Shown: positions 33,188-45,253 of the stretch, in pieces
Layout of the letters: each line of letters opens with the position of its first letter
Position numbering within the stretch: position 1 is the first letter of the stretch
Assembly: GCA_039654915.1 (NCBI GenBank)
Contig: CM077598.1
Coordinates: 74,986,041-75,050,040, forward strand
Length of the DNA stretch: 64,000 nt
Source of the DNA: Aquilaria yunnanensis
Taxonomy: Eukaryota; Streptophyta; Magnoliopsida; Malvales; Thymelaeaceae
Direction: 5' to 3'
The notes under the pieces: generated by a model
Told to the model about the DNA's origin: nothing
Database searches by the model: none
What the model saw: only the letters and a program-made list of their open reading frames with translations
Made by a program: the position numbers and the translations under genes

Positions 33188-36100
33188 CTACCGATATAAC
33201 TCTTCACCAATCAGGAATAATCTTCCGGCGCGCCTTCGCAGTCTTGCAGCATCGCCGAGGTCTTCGGGGAGCAAATTCTCTGCGAGGTATCTTTTTATTG
33301 GGTCTTTCCACCCTGTTCCCGAGGTCGTCATGCTCAGCACTGAGATGCTCGGATGGTCTAGCACCTCGGTATATGTTTTTGACTTCGCCAAGCAATCTGC
33401 CTCAGTGTTATTCCGCCGAGGTACATTTTCGATCCGTACGGCGTCAAACTCTTGGATGAGCTTTGCTACTAGCTCATGATATTTTGCCAAGATTGGGTCC
33501 TTCGCCCCATAATCTCCTGCCGTTTGCCGAACTACCAGCTGGGAATCGCTGTGAGCCTTTAAGTTTCTCACGCCAATCTTTCTGGCCAAGCGCAATCCCG
33601 CTATGAGGGCTTTATACTCAGCTACATTGTTGGTGACGTTGAAGCTGAACTTGATAGCCTTCATTACCTCCAGGCCTTCGGGGCCCCTGATAATTACTCC
33701 AGCTCCCTGGTGTTCGTACCCCAAGGGTCCGTCTACGTGCAAGGTCCATTCTGGCTCACCCTCTTTTGAATCCGAGTGGCTCTCTTCAATGGTGGGTATT
33801 TCGGCGATAAAATCTGCCAGTGCTTGAGCTTTTATTGCCTTCCAAGGCTCATACATGATTTCATGTTCGCCCAGCTCTATGCACCACTTGGAGAGCCTTC
33901 CCGAATGATCAACTCTCTTCATGACATCCCGTAGTGGCAGAATACTTCGGACGATGACGGGGTGAGCCTGAAAGTATGGTCGCAGCCTTCTCCCTGCAAG
34001 CACCAAGGCATATATAGCTTTTTGAAGCAAAGGGTACCTGACTTCGGCGCCATGCAGGGACTTGCTGACATAGTAGACCGGCCATTGCTTTAGCCCTTCT
34101 TCTTTCACGAGGACCGAGCTCACAGCTTTTTCTGTGACGGCGAGGTACAGTACGAGGGGCTCTCCCTCCCGAGGTTGTCGCAGAGTCGGCAGGCTGGCCA
34201 GGTAGTCTTTGAGTTCTTCCCAGGCCTTTTGGCAATCTTCATCCCAAGGATGATCATTTCTTCCGAGGTCGCCTTCCATTTTTGTTGCCTTTGTGAGGAC
34301 TTTGAAGAAAGGTCTACACCTATCTCCGTACCTGGAAATAAACCTGCTCAGAGAGGTTATTCTTCCGGTGAGTCTCTGCACATCTTTGACTGTGGCAGGA
34401 GTTCGGAACTCAAGCAGAGCCTTAATCTTCTCGGGGTTAGCGTCGATGCCTCTTTCGGATACCATGTACCCAAGGAATTTTCTCGAGGTCACCCCGAAGA
34501 TGCACTTCTCAGGATTAAGGCGGATCCCGAAGGCTCTAAGCTTTTGGAAGGTTTCCTCTAAATCTGCAACGTGGTAGCCAGGCAGCTTGCTCTTGACTAT
34601 CATATCATCAACATACACCTCTATGTTTCTCCCCATTTGGTCTTTGAAGACCTTGTTCATCAGCCTCTGGTAGGTGGCTCCTTCATTTTTTAGCCCGAAG
34701 GGCATCCTGATATAGCAATATGTTCCTCCCTCGGTAATGAAGGCAGTCTTCTCTTCATCTTCGGGGTCCATCCTTATCTGATGGTAGCCACTGAAGGCGT
34801 CTAGGAAACTTAGGAGCCCATACTCAGCAGTTGAATCTACCAGTTGATCTATTGGCGGCAGAGGGTATGAGTCTTTCGGGCAAGCATCATTCAAGTTTCT
34901 GAAGTCGATGCACATCCGGAGTTTGCTGCTACCTTCTTTTGTGGCGATGACCACGTTGCTTAACCATTCGGGGTACTTGACCTCCCTGATAACTTCAGCA
35001 TCTAGGAGACGCTGGACTTCGATTTTGACAAAGTTGCTTTTGTGGGCTGAGATGCTTTGTTTCTTTTGCCGGACAGGCCTTGCTTCCGGACTTACTTTGA
35101 GGCTGTGCTGTATTATGCCAGGGTTCACCCCCGGCATATCTTTTGGCGAGTAGGCAAACAGATCTTTATTTTCAAGCAGAAAGGATACAAGATTTTCCTT
35201 GTCACCTTCGGCCAAGCTCTTCCCTATTCGGGTAGATTGACCTGGGACAAGCTCTATTGCTTCCGTTTCTGTTTTGGTGAGATCTTCTTCTTTGCCTTTT
35301 TCTGGTGCCCTTGCCTCCATCGTTTGGGCGAGGTTGCTTGCCGGAGCTTTTCGCGCTTTTACAAACACCTTTCTTACCTCGGCTTGGTCTATGAAGACCT
35401 CTGCATCTCCACCCTTGGTGGCGGATGTGACAGTCAAGTACTTCACATCAGGGCGAATATGCAGGTTCCCCATTGTCTGCCTTCCAAGGATGGCGTTGTA
35501 CGAGGACGGGACGTCCATGATGATGAATCTCGCCATTGTGGAGGCGTACAACTCAGCTGCTCCGTTCACCGAAGTCCCTTTCATCATCAGCGGGAGGTCG
35601 ATCCATCCGAGGACGGGGAGTTCGGATGGTCCAACCCCAAAAGTGGGCGAGGTGACAGGCTTCAGTTCGCTGCTGGAGATGCCCAAGCTCGGCAGCAGGT
35701 GCGAGAATAGGACGTCAGCATTTGAGCCATCATCAAGCAACACTCTTTTGACATCCCAGTTCCCTACTCTCGCCATAATCAGTAGCGGATCGTTGTGGGG
35801 GAAGACGACGGTGGAGCCATCTTTGCGAGCCAGCTTCTTTGATGGACTTTGATACTCCATGACTGCAATTTCTCTGGCTTTCCGCTTTCTTTCCGAGGAT
35901 GGGAGCCCCGTGGTGATGGTTTGGATAACCCCTGCTGGAGGTGGAGGGCACTTTTTTGGACTTCTATTTCTCCGCCTGTCGGAGTCATATTCCTCATCTT
36001 CGGCCCTTTCTTCCTCCATTTTTCTGCCTTTCGGGGATGGCATCCTCAGGTATTTCCGAAGTTGGCCCTGTTTTATCAGCGACTCTATGTACTTCTTCAG

Positions 36101-36400
36101 CTGGAAGCAATCTTCGGTGTCATGACCGTGGTCGCGATGAAACTGGCAGAACTTCTTGGCATTCTTTTTGTTATCGGCGGTCATGGCCCTTGGTCGCCGA
36201 ATCTGCGTCCCTTGCCTTTCCAGCACCATGAGAATGCTGGTCCACGTAGTGCTCAATGGTGTGAAACTTCGGGGTTTCCTTCCTCGCATCCTCTGAGGTC
36301 GTCCTGCGTGTTCGGTCGGATGCCGAGCTTGTTGACTGGACTCTTCGGTGCAGTGGTGACCAGACTTTGGCCTAGCCATTCTTAGTTCTTCGGCTGTCAT
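33188..36400 (-). pseudogene. T6 gag knuckle-protease-RT-RNase H
   Basis: An uninterrupted 1070-residue segment of the polyprotein. Residues 85-98 form the C-x2-H-x4-H-x4-C knuckle. LLDDGSN at 221-227 is the protease site. RT spans about 470-650 with YVDD at 596-599. RNase H has Asp890, Glu928 and Asp952. It is bounded by TAG on the integrase side and is in frame with gag upstream, so it is the best-preserved pol body in the window. GASG after the first RNase H Asp is GPLG here. The Met used as its start is only the first after a stop; the real start is in gag. Confidence 0.9.
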
Positions 36401-37517
36401 GTGCTGCTCCGCCCTTCGGTAAAATTCTCCGAGGGTCTCCGGGGGGTCCTTTGAGAACTCGTAGAACAGCTGTGAGTCTCACCGAAGGCCCCGTATCATG
36501 GCAAGAATACGGATTTCGGGAGTGAAGTCTGGGATGCTCAGAGCTTCCCTGTTGAATCTTTCGACATAGTCTCGGATGATTTCTCCGTTCCTCTGCTCTA
36601 TGTCGAACATCTGCACAGGCATCTTCGCCATAGGTCGGCTCCCAATGAACTGCTGGGTGAAGGCTGTGGACAACTCCTGGAACTCAGTGATCGTTCCTGA
36701 AGGCAAGGAATTGTACCACGCCGTGGCTGGCCCTGTGAGGGTGACTTCGAAGCACTTGCACATGGTAGCGTCGTCAGCACCGTGCATTATCATGCTGCGT
36801 CTGTACTTCGTCAGATGGGCCTGTGGATCAGTACGGCCATCATAAATCTCCAACCGAGGTACTCTGAAGTCACCTAGCACGGCTGCCTCAATAACGGCTT
36901 GAATAAATGGCGAGTCATCTTCGCAGCATGTTCCCGAGAGTCTGGCCCAAACGGGTTTTCTGGCCACTCTGTCCAGCCGTGCTAGTATCCTCTCCATCAG
37001 CACTGTGGCGCTGGGGCCTTCTTCAGGGAATGGAGATCGCCGGCGCCTCAGGCGACGAACTGCTTCGTTGTGAGACTCTCGGTCGCTTGGACCCGGTTTG
37101 TCCCACAGGCCATTTCCCGAGGGCTATATCTTCTGTGGATGATTCTTCGCGAGGGTCTCCACTCCCCGAACTGCGATGTGTAGACTTGGGGCTTTTCTCC
37201 CGAGGGCGTGTCGGTGAGGGGGGTCTCTGTGCCTGTGCTTGCTGTGGCCACCTTCGGTCGATCTGCTGGGTCATTTCAGACACGACCGAACGCTGAAAGT
37301 CCCCCAAGAAGCTCATGGTGATTACCAGAGGGCGGTCTTCCTCAGGCGCAAAAGTCCCTGGGAGCGTTTGCTCAGCAGCCGGTTGTATCTCAGGCGCGGA
37401 CGGGGACTTCGGGAGCCCCTTGTCCTTAGAACGCCGAGTCTCAACGACGGCGATCTCAGAGCGGGTTCCCACAGACGGCGCCAAATGATGGCCAGGGGCC
37501 TCATCGTTTATAGTCAT
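36401..37517 (-). pseudogene. T6 gag
   Basis: ATG at 37517 is 32 nt inside the 5' LTR, then GHHLAPSVGTRSEIAVVETRR, RPLVITMSFLGDF and the Ser/Arg-rich linker. A deletion near 37040 joins SSSPEA to the RRRRSP block and shifts the frame. A second in-frame loss removes three residues in LDRVARKP. The gag domain (DPQAHLTKYRRSM, FEVTLTGPATAWYN, FIGSRPMAKMPVQMFDI) is intact to a TGA near 36479, which replaces Arg in GLRRDS. Confidence 0.87.
37466..37485 (-). other. T6 primer-binding site
   Basis: The minus strand reads TTTGGCGCCGTCTGTGGGAA, touching the CA end of the 5' LTR. Identical to the T2, T5 and T8 sites. Confidence 0.87.
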
Positions 37518-38361
37518 AGTGACTGGTAGAGAGACTTCTGGGAGGAAGAATGCCTGGTGGAATGGATAGCCCAAAGGAGAGTGCCTGAAAGCTCAGAAAC
37601 AAAGGGTTAGGAGGCCCCCGGAGTGTTTTTCCGGGGGGGGGAGCCTCCGACGCCCAAGTCAGTGGTGGCTGAGAAAAGGCAGAGGAAATAGCACAAAGGG
37701 CTGAAGAGTCTTCCCTGGTAGTTTTCTCAGAGTGTGGGACTCGTATTTTTGCCAACCAGCCCCCTGCCAAGTATTAATTCCTGGTATTTATAGGAGTGCC
37801 TAGCCCGTTCAGATCACGACACGTGTTCAGTCGGATGTTCCTAAATTTCTGGGCGTAGGGGATAGATAGCTGGTAGCAGGTTGCCTTGAGCCATGTGCTG
37901 AGACGGGCCATGATGTGGTTCTGATGGCGTCAGCATGGCAGAGCGCCTTTTGAGGCAGATTGTGGCGTCTGTAAATGGATGTGTCAGAGGCTTCCTTAAA
38001 TGCTTCCATAAATGCTCCTGCCGTACTCCCGAGGTCCCTGGGTGAGGTCGTCCTTTAGTTCGGACAGAGCCTCTTCGGGAAACAAGCCCTCAGTTCGGGG
38101 GTTCCCAGTTTCAGGGAGTTCCGCCTTCGGGGATATCATGTTCGGCTCGCTATGTCTGGTGCCGCTTTTCCGAAGGTGATCTGTTCACAACCTTGGGGGG
38201 GCGAGTAATGTCCTCAGGGTTTCCTGGCGTGCCGGGCTCGGAGCTCTTCGGCTATCTCCCGAGGTGCCTGATCGCACCTTTTCTCGGGTAGCGCCAGCTT
38301 CTTCTGGCCATCATTGTGGCAGGGAGTTCGGCCAGATAGAGGCGATAGCATTTGGCTATCA
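37486..38361 (-). repeat. T6 right (5') LTR
   Basis: 876 bp, partner of 27381-28260 with the same ends. G-box at 37819-37826, leader stem at about 37617-37651. Its inner part near 37930-37975 differs from the left LTR more than the rest does. Confidence 0.9.
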
Positions 38362-39356
38362 CCTTTCTTCCCCAATTCACCTGCACACACAAAACACTCT
38401 CCTCTTCTAAAACCTCTCTACCTTCGAACCCTAACCTTTCCGTGCACTCCACGGCTCAATTTTCTTGTCGATTTCTGCACAAACAAGGATCAAGTAAGTG
38501 ATTTACATCATTCTCTCTTCAATTGTCTTGCTTGAAATTATTGAAATCATGTGGATTGGTGTATGTGCGAATTTGGGAAAAAATGGCGGTTTGTGTTGAT
38601 GTTTTGTGAATTCTTGGTTGTTGTTGGATTGTTGTTGATGCGTGAATCTTGTTTGATGCATGTTCTTGATGATTTGGTTGTTGTAATTGCTTGCTTCTAC
38701 CTTATAATGAATGGGTCTAACAAGAATTATGAGTAATTTGAGCTACATTGTAAGAATTTAGCTTGTAAGTTTTCCAGAAAATCAAGAACATGAATGTGGG
38801 GGATTTCACCATATGGGTTTTCAAGGCATAATGTAGCTTTATGTGAGTGTTCTAGGCATTAGTTCTTTGCTTTTATTGCATCTAGGTGTTGCATAGCATA
38901 TGATCCAACCTTCCATTTTCACCCGGATGCTTGTTTAATTGATGAAAAATCATTGAACTTTTGCTATGCCATCATGACTTGTTTTGTTCATACCATGTTC
39001 ATGGACTCACCTCTTCACATGTGAGCTTAATTGGCTAGACATATTAGTTCAAGTTGCATCTAGGTAGTGCATAGATAATGGTTTAAGCCCCCATATTTGA
39101 TTAGATACACATTTGTTAGTGCCGGTAGCTTTGTGAAGTTGGTATGCCATATTTTGTAACAAGTTCATGATAAGCCTTTTTGCCTAAATAAATTCTTGCC
39201 TTGAGGTGTATAATTTGTCCAAAGTGATTCATTGCGGATGTGTGTAGTGATGTAGACTTTTATCTTGGAGGGTGGAGGTATTTGATTGACTATATGTGCC
39301 TTTCATTTTGGTTATGAGATTGCTATATATATATGTTGTTACTTGGTGTAGGAACA
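38362..39356 (+). other. AT leader with a candidate intron
   Basis: CA-rich start, then a donor-like AAGTAAGTG (GT at 38494-38495) and an acceptor-like TTGGTGTAG ending at 39351, five bases before the ATG at 39357. This would be an 858-nt T-rich intron. Spliced leaders before the extra gene are known in envelope-bearing plant gypsy elements. Without RNA data this is a prediction. Confidence 0.4.
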
Positions 39357-40727
39357 ATGGAACCAAGAATTTTTAGAGGGAGGAGTACCGATAAAGGAAA
39401 GGGCTAGAGGGCACGGGAGGAGCATGCCCAAGAGCCGGCCATGGATTACCCCCGCTTTGTCGACAAGAAGGCCGAAGAACTGTTTAAGGGCTTTGTAAAA
39501 AGGAAATTCACCATCGAGAGAGGATTTGATCTTGGAGCACTGGAGAATGCCGGAATCTTAGAGGTGGTGGAGCGGAGAGCTTGGAGGAAATGGTGCACTA
39601 CACCACACACCATGGTCTCCCGGACACTTGTGGCAGAGTTTTATGCCAACTTGAGCGCCACCAAACACAAACACCATTCAGCCAAGACGGTAACGGTTGG
39701 AGGGAGGACCGTGAACATTGCACCAAAAGACATCAACAACCACCTTCAGATAAATCCCGAGATCGGAAACCCTGCCAAGGATGGTGGCTTTGATTGGATG
39801 ATGACTTGGATATGTGGGCGGGTGGTGCCTTGGGCTACAAGCAAGGATGACCCCGAGAGGAAGATCCATTTTGCCTCATCCTTCCTCAAGCCATAAATGA
39901 AGGTGTGGCATTATTTCATCAGCTCTAGGCTTATACCATCCACTCACCTGTCTGATGTGACTCTGGACCGGGGTCAAGTACTCTTTTCGATTGCCGCCAA
40001 CCAACAAATTGACGTGGGAGGACACATAGCACAGAACATAAGTCGGGCAGGACGAACAAAGAGAGGTAACCTCCCATTCCCACAATTGATTATGGAGCTT
40101 TTGGCAGAGGCCGGAGTTCATTACTCGGAGGACCCACTCATCTTTGCTCCTAAGCCCAAGGACATCTCCTTGAGCAAGCTTCATGGTTTTAAGTTGGCGG
40201 GGGGTGAAGGGGCCGAAGAGCACCAAGAAGAAGAGGAAGAGGCCCATGACCCGCTAGGCCCGGAGGGAGTAGCACCACCACAGGAGGAACCGCTCATTGA
40301 TCCTGCTCATGCTTCTAACGAAGCCCTCGCCATTGCACTCAACAAGATCCATCTCGCTATTGGCGGGTTTCGGGATGAAGTGATATCATGAGTTGATCAC
40401 TTGGAGGAGCGATTCACCTCCTTTGCTACTGAGGCTCGGGAGGGATATTCACTGTTGGCCGGGTGTACAGAGATGATTTCAGCCCAAGTCAAGTGGGCAG
40501 CCATACAACAAAACCCTGACCTTCCTCCTGACTATCCACCTTTCCCACAAATCCCGTCTCACCTCCATCCTTCCGGCCACCCGTGGTATACCCCTCACCC
40601 ACTAAACCATCCTCCCCCTTTTTACCCTCACTTCTCCCAGTCTGCCCCACCGGACACATCCACCATTCCTCCTTCTCATCCATTGGCCGGAGAGTCATCT
40701 CGCGCACCTGACATGCCTGAGGATTAG
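39357..40727 (+). pseudogene. AT ORF: PF20167-like plant transposon protein, three stops
   Basis: One frame from ATG 39357 to TAG 40725-40727, about 456 codons, broken by TAG at 39405, TAA at 39894 and TGA at 40389. Family blocks are VSRTLVAEFYANL, GGRTVNIAPKDIN, WHYFISSRLIPSTHLSD, INVGGHI-like IDVGGHI and GNLPFPQLIMELLAEAGV. The C-terminal part is acidic, then proline-rich (PPDYPPFPQIP). It is annotated in plants as a putative transposon protein of unknown role, and some treat it as the env-position ORF of Athila-type elements. Confidence 0.65.
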
Positions 40728-42362
40728 TTGGAGGCGGGAACATCCGCCTCCCCGGGTACGATTCTTCATGCTCTCTCTCTGGCTTTTCCTTTCCTTTCAC
40801 ATTGAGGACAATGTTTGGTTTAAGTTGGGGGGATTGCTTGTGGATGAGTACTTGTCTAGTTCTTTGCATGTTAGGTGCTTAGTTGATTTTGTTGTTTCCC
40901 TTGCATGGCATTTAGCTTAGTTATTTGCATATTTTAATTCATAGCATTCATTAGAGTTAAATGTAGAAACATGTAGTTGCATTTAGGTTGTGTGCATTTA
41001 GGGAACCAATGCATGCTCTTTATTATTATTATAGGAATTCATTTACAAGTTCATCTTGATTGTAAATTTTGTTAAGTAAAGAAAGATTTTCACTTGTCAT
41101 TAATGGTAGAAACCATACCCGGTGAGTCTTTGGACCTTGTGTGGCACACTTGCATGATAAATTATTTCATTCATTGGAGTGGTGCTTGTTTTGCTTGTTT
41201 TGCTTATGGATTCCTTAATTTGCGTTTGGGCCCCTTCATATCCAAATTGATGCATGCAAATAAAGGATGAAAATGACAACTTAGGGCTAACTACATACCT
41301 AAATGGCTAACCCTTTCATTATAATCCTTAGTGAACCCCTTTGAGACTTTAAGCTATTTTTGTTGTTTAACCCACATAATTGAGCCATATCCATTGTTAT
41401 TTATCCTCTCTTGTCCTTAAAGTAAGTTGAGCATTGCATATATGGGCTTGGGAAGGGTAAAAATTTGTGAGTTGTGTAAGTGAGCAATAAATAAGTTTGG
41501 GGGGAAAATGTTGGGTTATGAACTTATTGTTGAGTTTATGTAGCTGTGGTTTGAATATACTTTGGATAAATCATGCACATTTGTTTAAACTTTAAAGATT
41601 GGGTGAATTTCTAGTTGTAAGAAAAAAAATCCTATCTTTCCCTTAATAAAAAGGCAAAACGAGTCAACATGAAAAAGCCCTCGTTTAAAAACAAAAAAAA
41701 AAAAAACAACAACAACAAAAAAAAAACAAAACAAAACAAAAAGAATAAAGAAAGAAAGGGAAAGATAGAAGTACTTTATTAATTTGAAAGGAGTTCACTC
41801 ATGTGTTTTGTCAAAATTGTGCATAGGGGGGTTTACTTGAATAGTTGCTTGGAAGTTAAGAAAAACATTTTTAAATCAAAATACCTTGGGTGGGACTTTA
41901 GGTTTAATTATTAGGATTGCCCATGGTGTTTATGCTTGACTTACTTTTTTAGCCCCACCTCAAAAGGCCTCTATCCGATTCCCATCCATACCAAACCTGG
42001 CCATGGTACAACCTTATATATATGTCATTGGACTTAAATTTGCATGCATATTCCTTAGGGACAATTCATGGGTAGTTTGGGTCCTTTTGCAAATCTGTTG
42101 ATGAAGTGGCATTATAAGCCTTAGATACACTAGGCAACCATAGATTAGGGAGTGAAACACTTAGCGAGCGATTACCTACCGTTAATGACAAAGTTCTTCT
42201 TTCATTACTTACCTTAATTTCTCTTGAGTTGAATTTATACCTTGAATGACTTTATGATATGATATTGAGTATATATTGTTAGCTTCTATGTTTTGATTGC
42301 TTTATGTTTTTTTTAGGTTAATAAATGCTAGGGACTAGCATTCTTCTAAGTTTGGGGGAGTT
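40728..42362. other. AT 3' untranslated region
   Basis: No coding frame. Contains ATTGAGGACAATGTTTGG and TTAAGTTGGGGGG near 40805-40835, an A-rich microsatellite at about 41688-41750, and ends with the purine tract before the LTR. Similar AGGACAATGT and TTTGGGGG strings are familiar from Athila-like 3' regions. Confidence 0.5.
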
Positions 42363-43874
42363 TGATAAATGTTAATTTTGTGGTCAAACATGTTGACTTT
42401 TTGTCAACTTTGACCACAATTTTCTACCTCATCACTCAACATTTTTGGCCAATTCTTCCTCTAATCCTTCATTTTTTAGGTTGGAGAAGTGGACCATAGC
42501 ATTGGAATGGCACCGAGACAAGCGGCACGAAAAACGGGAATGTAGAAGTCAACGGACATTATAACTGTGGCGCCTAGGCGCCAGGAGCGAGGCCTAGGCG
42601 CCACAGTATAAAGTCCTCTGCCAAGAAAAGGGCACCTTGGTGCCTAGGCGCCCATCCATCCATTCTGGCACCGCGGCGCCAGGCGCCCTCAAGCTCTAGC
42701 GCCTAGGCGCCCAGACACCCCCTCTGGTGCCTAGGCGCTAGTCACCTTGGAAAGTGGTCCCCTCCTCAAATTTGAACTCAAGCTTGCCATTGGCCAAGGT
42801 TTTCTATCCAATGGAGTTGGTGAGTGAAAGGGACAGCCTCTAGAGGAGAAGAATCTGGAACATAGCAAAGGGGAAGAGGAGCTTCATCATCTTCTTCATC
42901 TTCATCTTGTTTTTCTTAGAACTAGTTTTTTGGTTTTTCCACCATAGTTAGTTTTCCAAGCTTTTCTTAGTTTCTTCTTGGTGGCCATTGGAGCTAACTT
43001 GGAGATTGCTCGGAGTGCTCAAGGAGACTAGCTTGGAGACTTTGGATTCAAGAGCTTCTAGCCACCTTGGGTTTATTCTTTTATCTACCTTGTAGTTCTT
43101 CATGGATGCTATTATGTTTACTTTTATGATTATGTTTTATTTAGTTACGGAGTAGTCTTCTTTTGCACTTTCTATGGATGTAGCTACTTGGATTGATTCT
43201 GTTGGATGAATTCATGGTTATGTGATGTTAAGTTTCTACTAAATGTATGTTTATTCTTCTCTTGAGCTTAATGTTGTGTTAGCTAGTTGATGGCCACAAT
43301 TAGTTGCACTGTAAATTGCATCTAAACTCTTGGAAAAGATTAGAAGCTATTGGACCTAGGAGAAGAATTTAATGGCTATGGACTTGTTGGAAAATTAGTC
43401 TAAGTCATTAGGTAAAGGTAAATTGAGCTTTAATGCCTCTTTCTAAACTTGTAATCGGGTGGAAATCCTTATTAGGTTTAGATTAGAAAGATTAATTCTT
43501 TCACTTGGAAAAGTAAGAATTTAGTTGAATAACTTTATCAACATACATTGGAAATTAACCCACTCACCTAAGTTCGCCAACAAATCAAGACAAGTAGTGA
43601 ACCCATAGGAAGTGTTCTTTCATGATTTGATAAAAACTACAATTTTTACATTGCATACTTGCATTCTAGGTTAATAGTATTCCATTTAGCTAAGGTTAGT
43701 CACTTGTTTAAGTTGCCTACATTTTCATCCAACTTTGGTTGTTTAGCTAAAGTTTACTTTGAGTAGTGGTACTTGGCAATCAATTTAATCAATCTTCATG
43801 GGAACGATACCCACTCACCCCATCTACACGTCTACCGTGCACTTGCGGAATAGTGGTTTTAAAATTTCACAACA
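42363..43874 (+). repeat. AT 3' LTR
   Basis: About 1512 bp, starting TGATAAATG after AGTTTGGGGGAGTT and ending TTTCACAACA. A cluster of GCGCCTAGGCGC palindromes (42569-42740) surrounds a TATA box (GTATAAAG at 42606-42613). The right flank is TCCCC; no left partner survives. Confidence 0.65.
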
Positions 43875-45253
43875 TCCCCCTCTTTTTTCCCTAAGGTGGC
43901 CGTCAAGTAATTTACATCTGGTCAGATGTAAAAGTTCCCTTGATTTTGCCTTCTGAGGATTGCATTGTATGAAGAGGGGACGTCAAAGACTATGAACCTG
44001 GTGATGGCTGACACGATCAGCTCTCCATCATTCTGAACTACAGTTCCCCTTATCATCAGAGGTAGGTCAATCCACCCGAGGACAGGGAGTTCGGAAGGGC
44101 CTACCCCGAAGGCAATAAGACATCAGCGTTGGACCCAACGTCCAGGAGCACCCTTTTTACGTCCCAACTCCCAATCCTTGCCATAATAAGGAGTCGGTCA
44201 TCATGTGGGAACACTATGGTAGACCCATCTTTCTGAATGAGCTTGTTTGATGGGTCACCGAATTCCATCACTGAGATCTCCCTGGCTTTCCTATTCCTCT
44301 CTGCTGAAGGTAGTCCCGTCGTGATCGTTTGGATTACTGCAGTTGGTGGTGGAGGATTCTTCTTGGGACTTCAGTTCTGACGTTAGTCAAAATTGTAGTC
44401 CTCATCTTCCTTTCTTTCCTTCTCCTTCCTTCCCCTAGGAGAGGGCATCCAAAGGTACTGGCGAAGTTGGCCCTGCTTGATTAGGGACTCGATGTACTTC
44501 CTAAGTTGGAAGCAATCCTCAGTGTCATGACCGTGATCCCTATGGAATTGACAGAATTTTTTCATATTTTTCTTGTTTTCCGAGGTCATGCCTTTCGGTC
44601 ACTGGATCTGGGTGCCTTGCCTTTCCATTGCCAGTAGTATGTTCGTTCTCATGGTGTTTAAGGGGGTGAACATCACTGGCTTCTTCCCTCTCCGCTTTTG
44701 AGGTCTCCCTCCACCTTTGGTTGGATACCGAGGTTGGCTATTTTGTCCTTCGGGGCACATGTGCTCAGACTTTGGCCTCCCCATCCTAAGCTCCTCAGTC
44801 GTCATATGTTGTTCCGCCCTTCAGTAGAATTCTCTGAAGGTGTCCGGGGCATCTTTAGAGAACTCGTAGAAGAGTTATGAGTCTCTCCGAAGTCACCTTA
44901 TCATGGCAAGGATGCGTATTTTGGGATGGAAGTCTGGTACACTCAGGGCTTCACGATTAAACCTTTCGACATAGTCGCGAATGGTCTCCCCATTCCTTTG
45001 CGCTAAGTCAAACATCTGAACGGGCATCTTTGCCATCGGCCTACTGCTAAGAACTGCTGCATGAACACTGTGGACAGCTCTTGGAAACTCATTATAGTTC
45101 CAGGGGTTAGGGAGTTGTACCACACAGTTGCCAGACCTGAGAGGGTGACCTCAAAGCACTTGCAAAGGGTAGCATCATCGACACCGTGTACCACCATACT
45201 ACGCCTGTACTACGTTAGGTGGGCTTGAGGGTCACTCCGCCCAACATAGGTTT
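43875..45253 (-). pseudogene. T7 gag core and protease
   Basis: From right to left on the minus strand: HGVDDATLCKCFEVTLSG, KMPVQMFDLAQRNGETIRDYVERFNREAL, the linker KPVMFTPLNTMRTNILLAMERQGTQ, the knuckle KKFCQFHRDHGHDTEDC and then protease. Stops and shifts lie near 44380, 44598 and 44890. Protease has lost about 70 nt between the GVGP block and the DDGSN region. The far end is the AT LTR. Confidence 0.8.

Larger units (their letters stand above)
27381..38361 (-). mobile_element. T6: Tat-type element, minus strand, full layout
   Basis: LTRs at 27381-28260 and 37486-38361, PBS at 37466-37485, gag-pol on the minus strand and aORF on the plus strand. Structurally complete, but the flanks do not match: GTACG on the left (T5 integrase) and CCTTT on the right (AT leader). 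The two LTRs also differ more than T8's pair, with a block of changes near 27848 against 37950. This suggests that the two ends come from different insertions. Confidence 0.9.
38362..43874 (+). mobile_element. AT: 3' half of an Athila-like gypsy element
   Basis: AT-rich block unlike its neighbours: a leader with a possible intron, a PF20167-like frame, a long non-coding 3' region, a purine tract AGTTTGGGGGAG (about 42349-42360) and an LTR at 42363-43874. The layout, ORF downstream of pol and the G-rich tract before TGATAAATG, fit the Athila branch or a relative. The 5' LTR, gag and pol are missing; the left edge is the T6 LTR. The right flank is T7 protease DNA. Confidence 0.6.

Noticed and set aside
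38362..43874. AT block as a host gene with a first intron
   Set aside because: The coding part matches a transposon protein family, carries three stops and is followed by a purine tract and an LTR.
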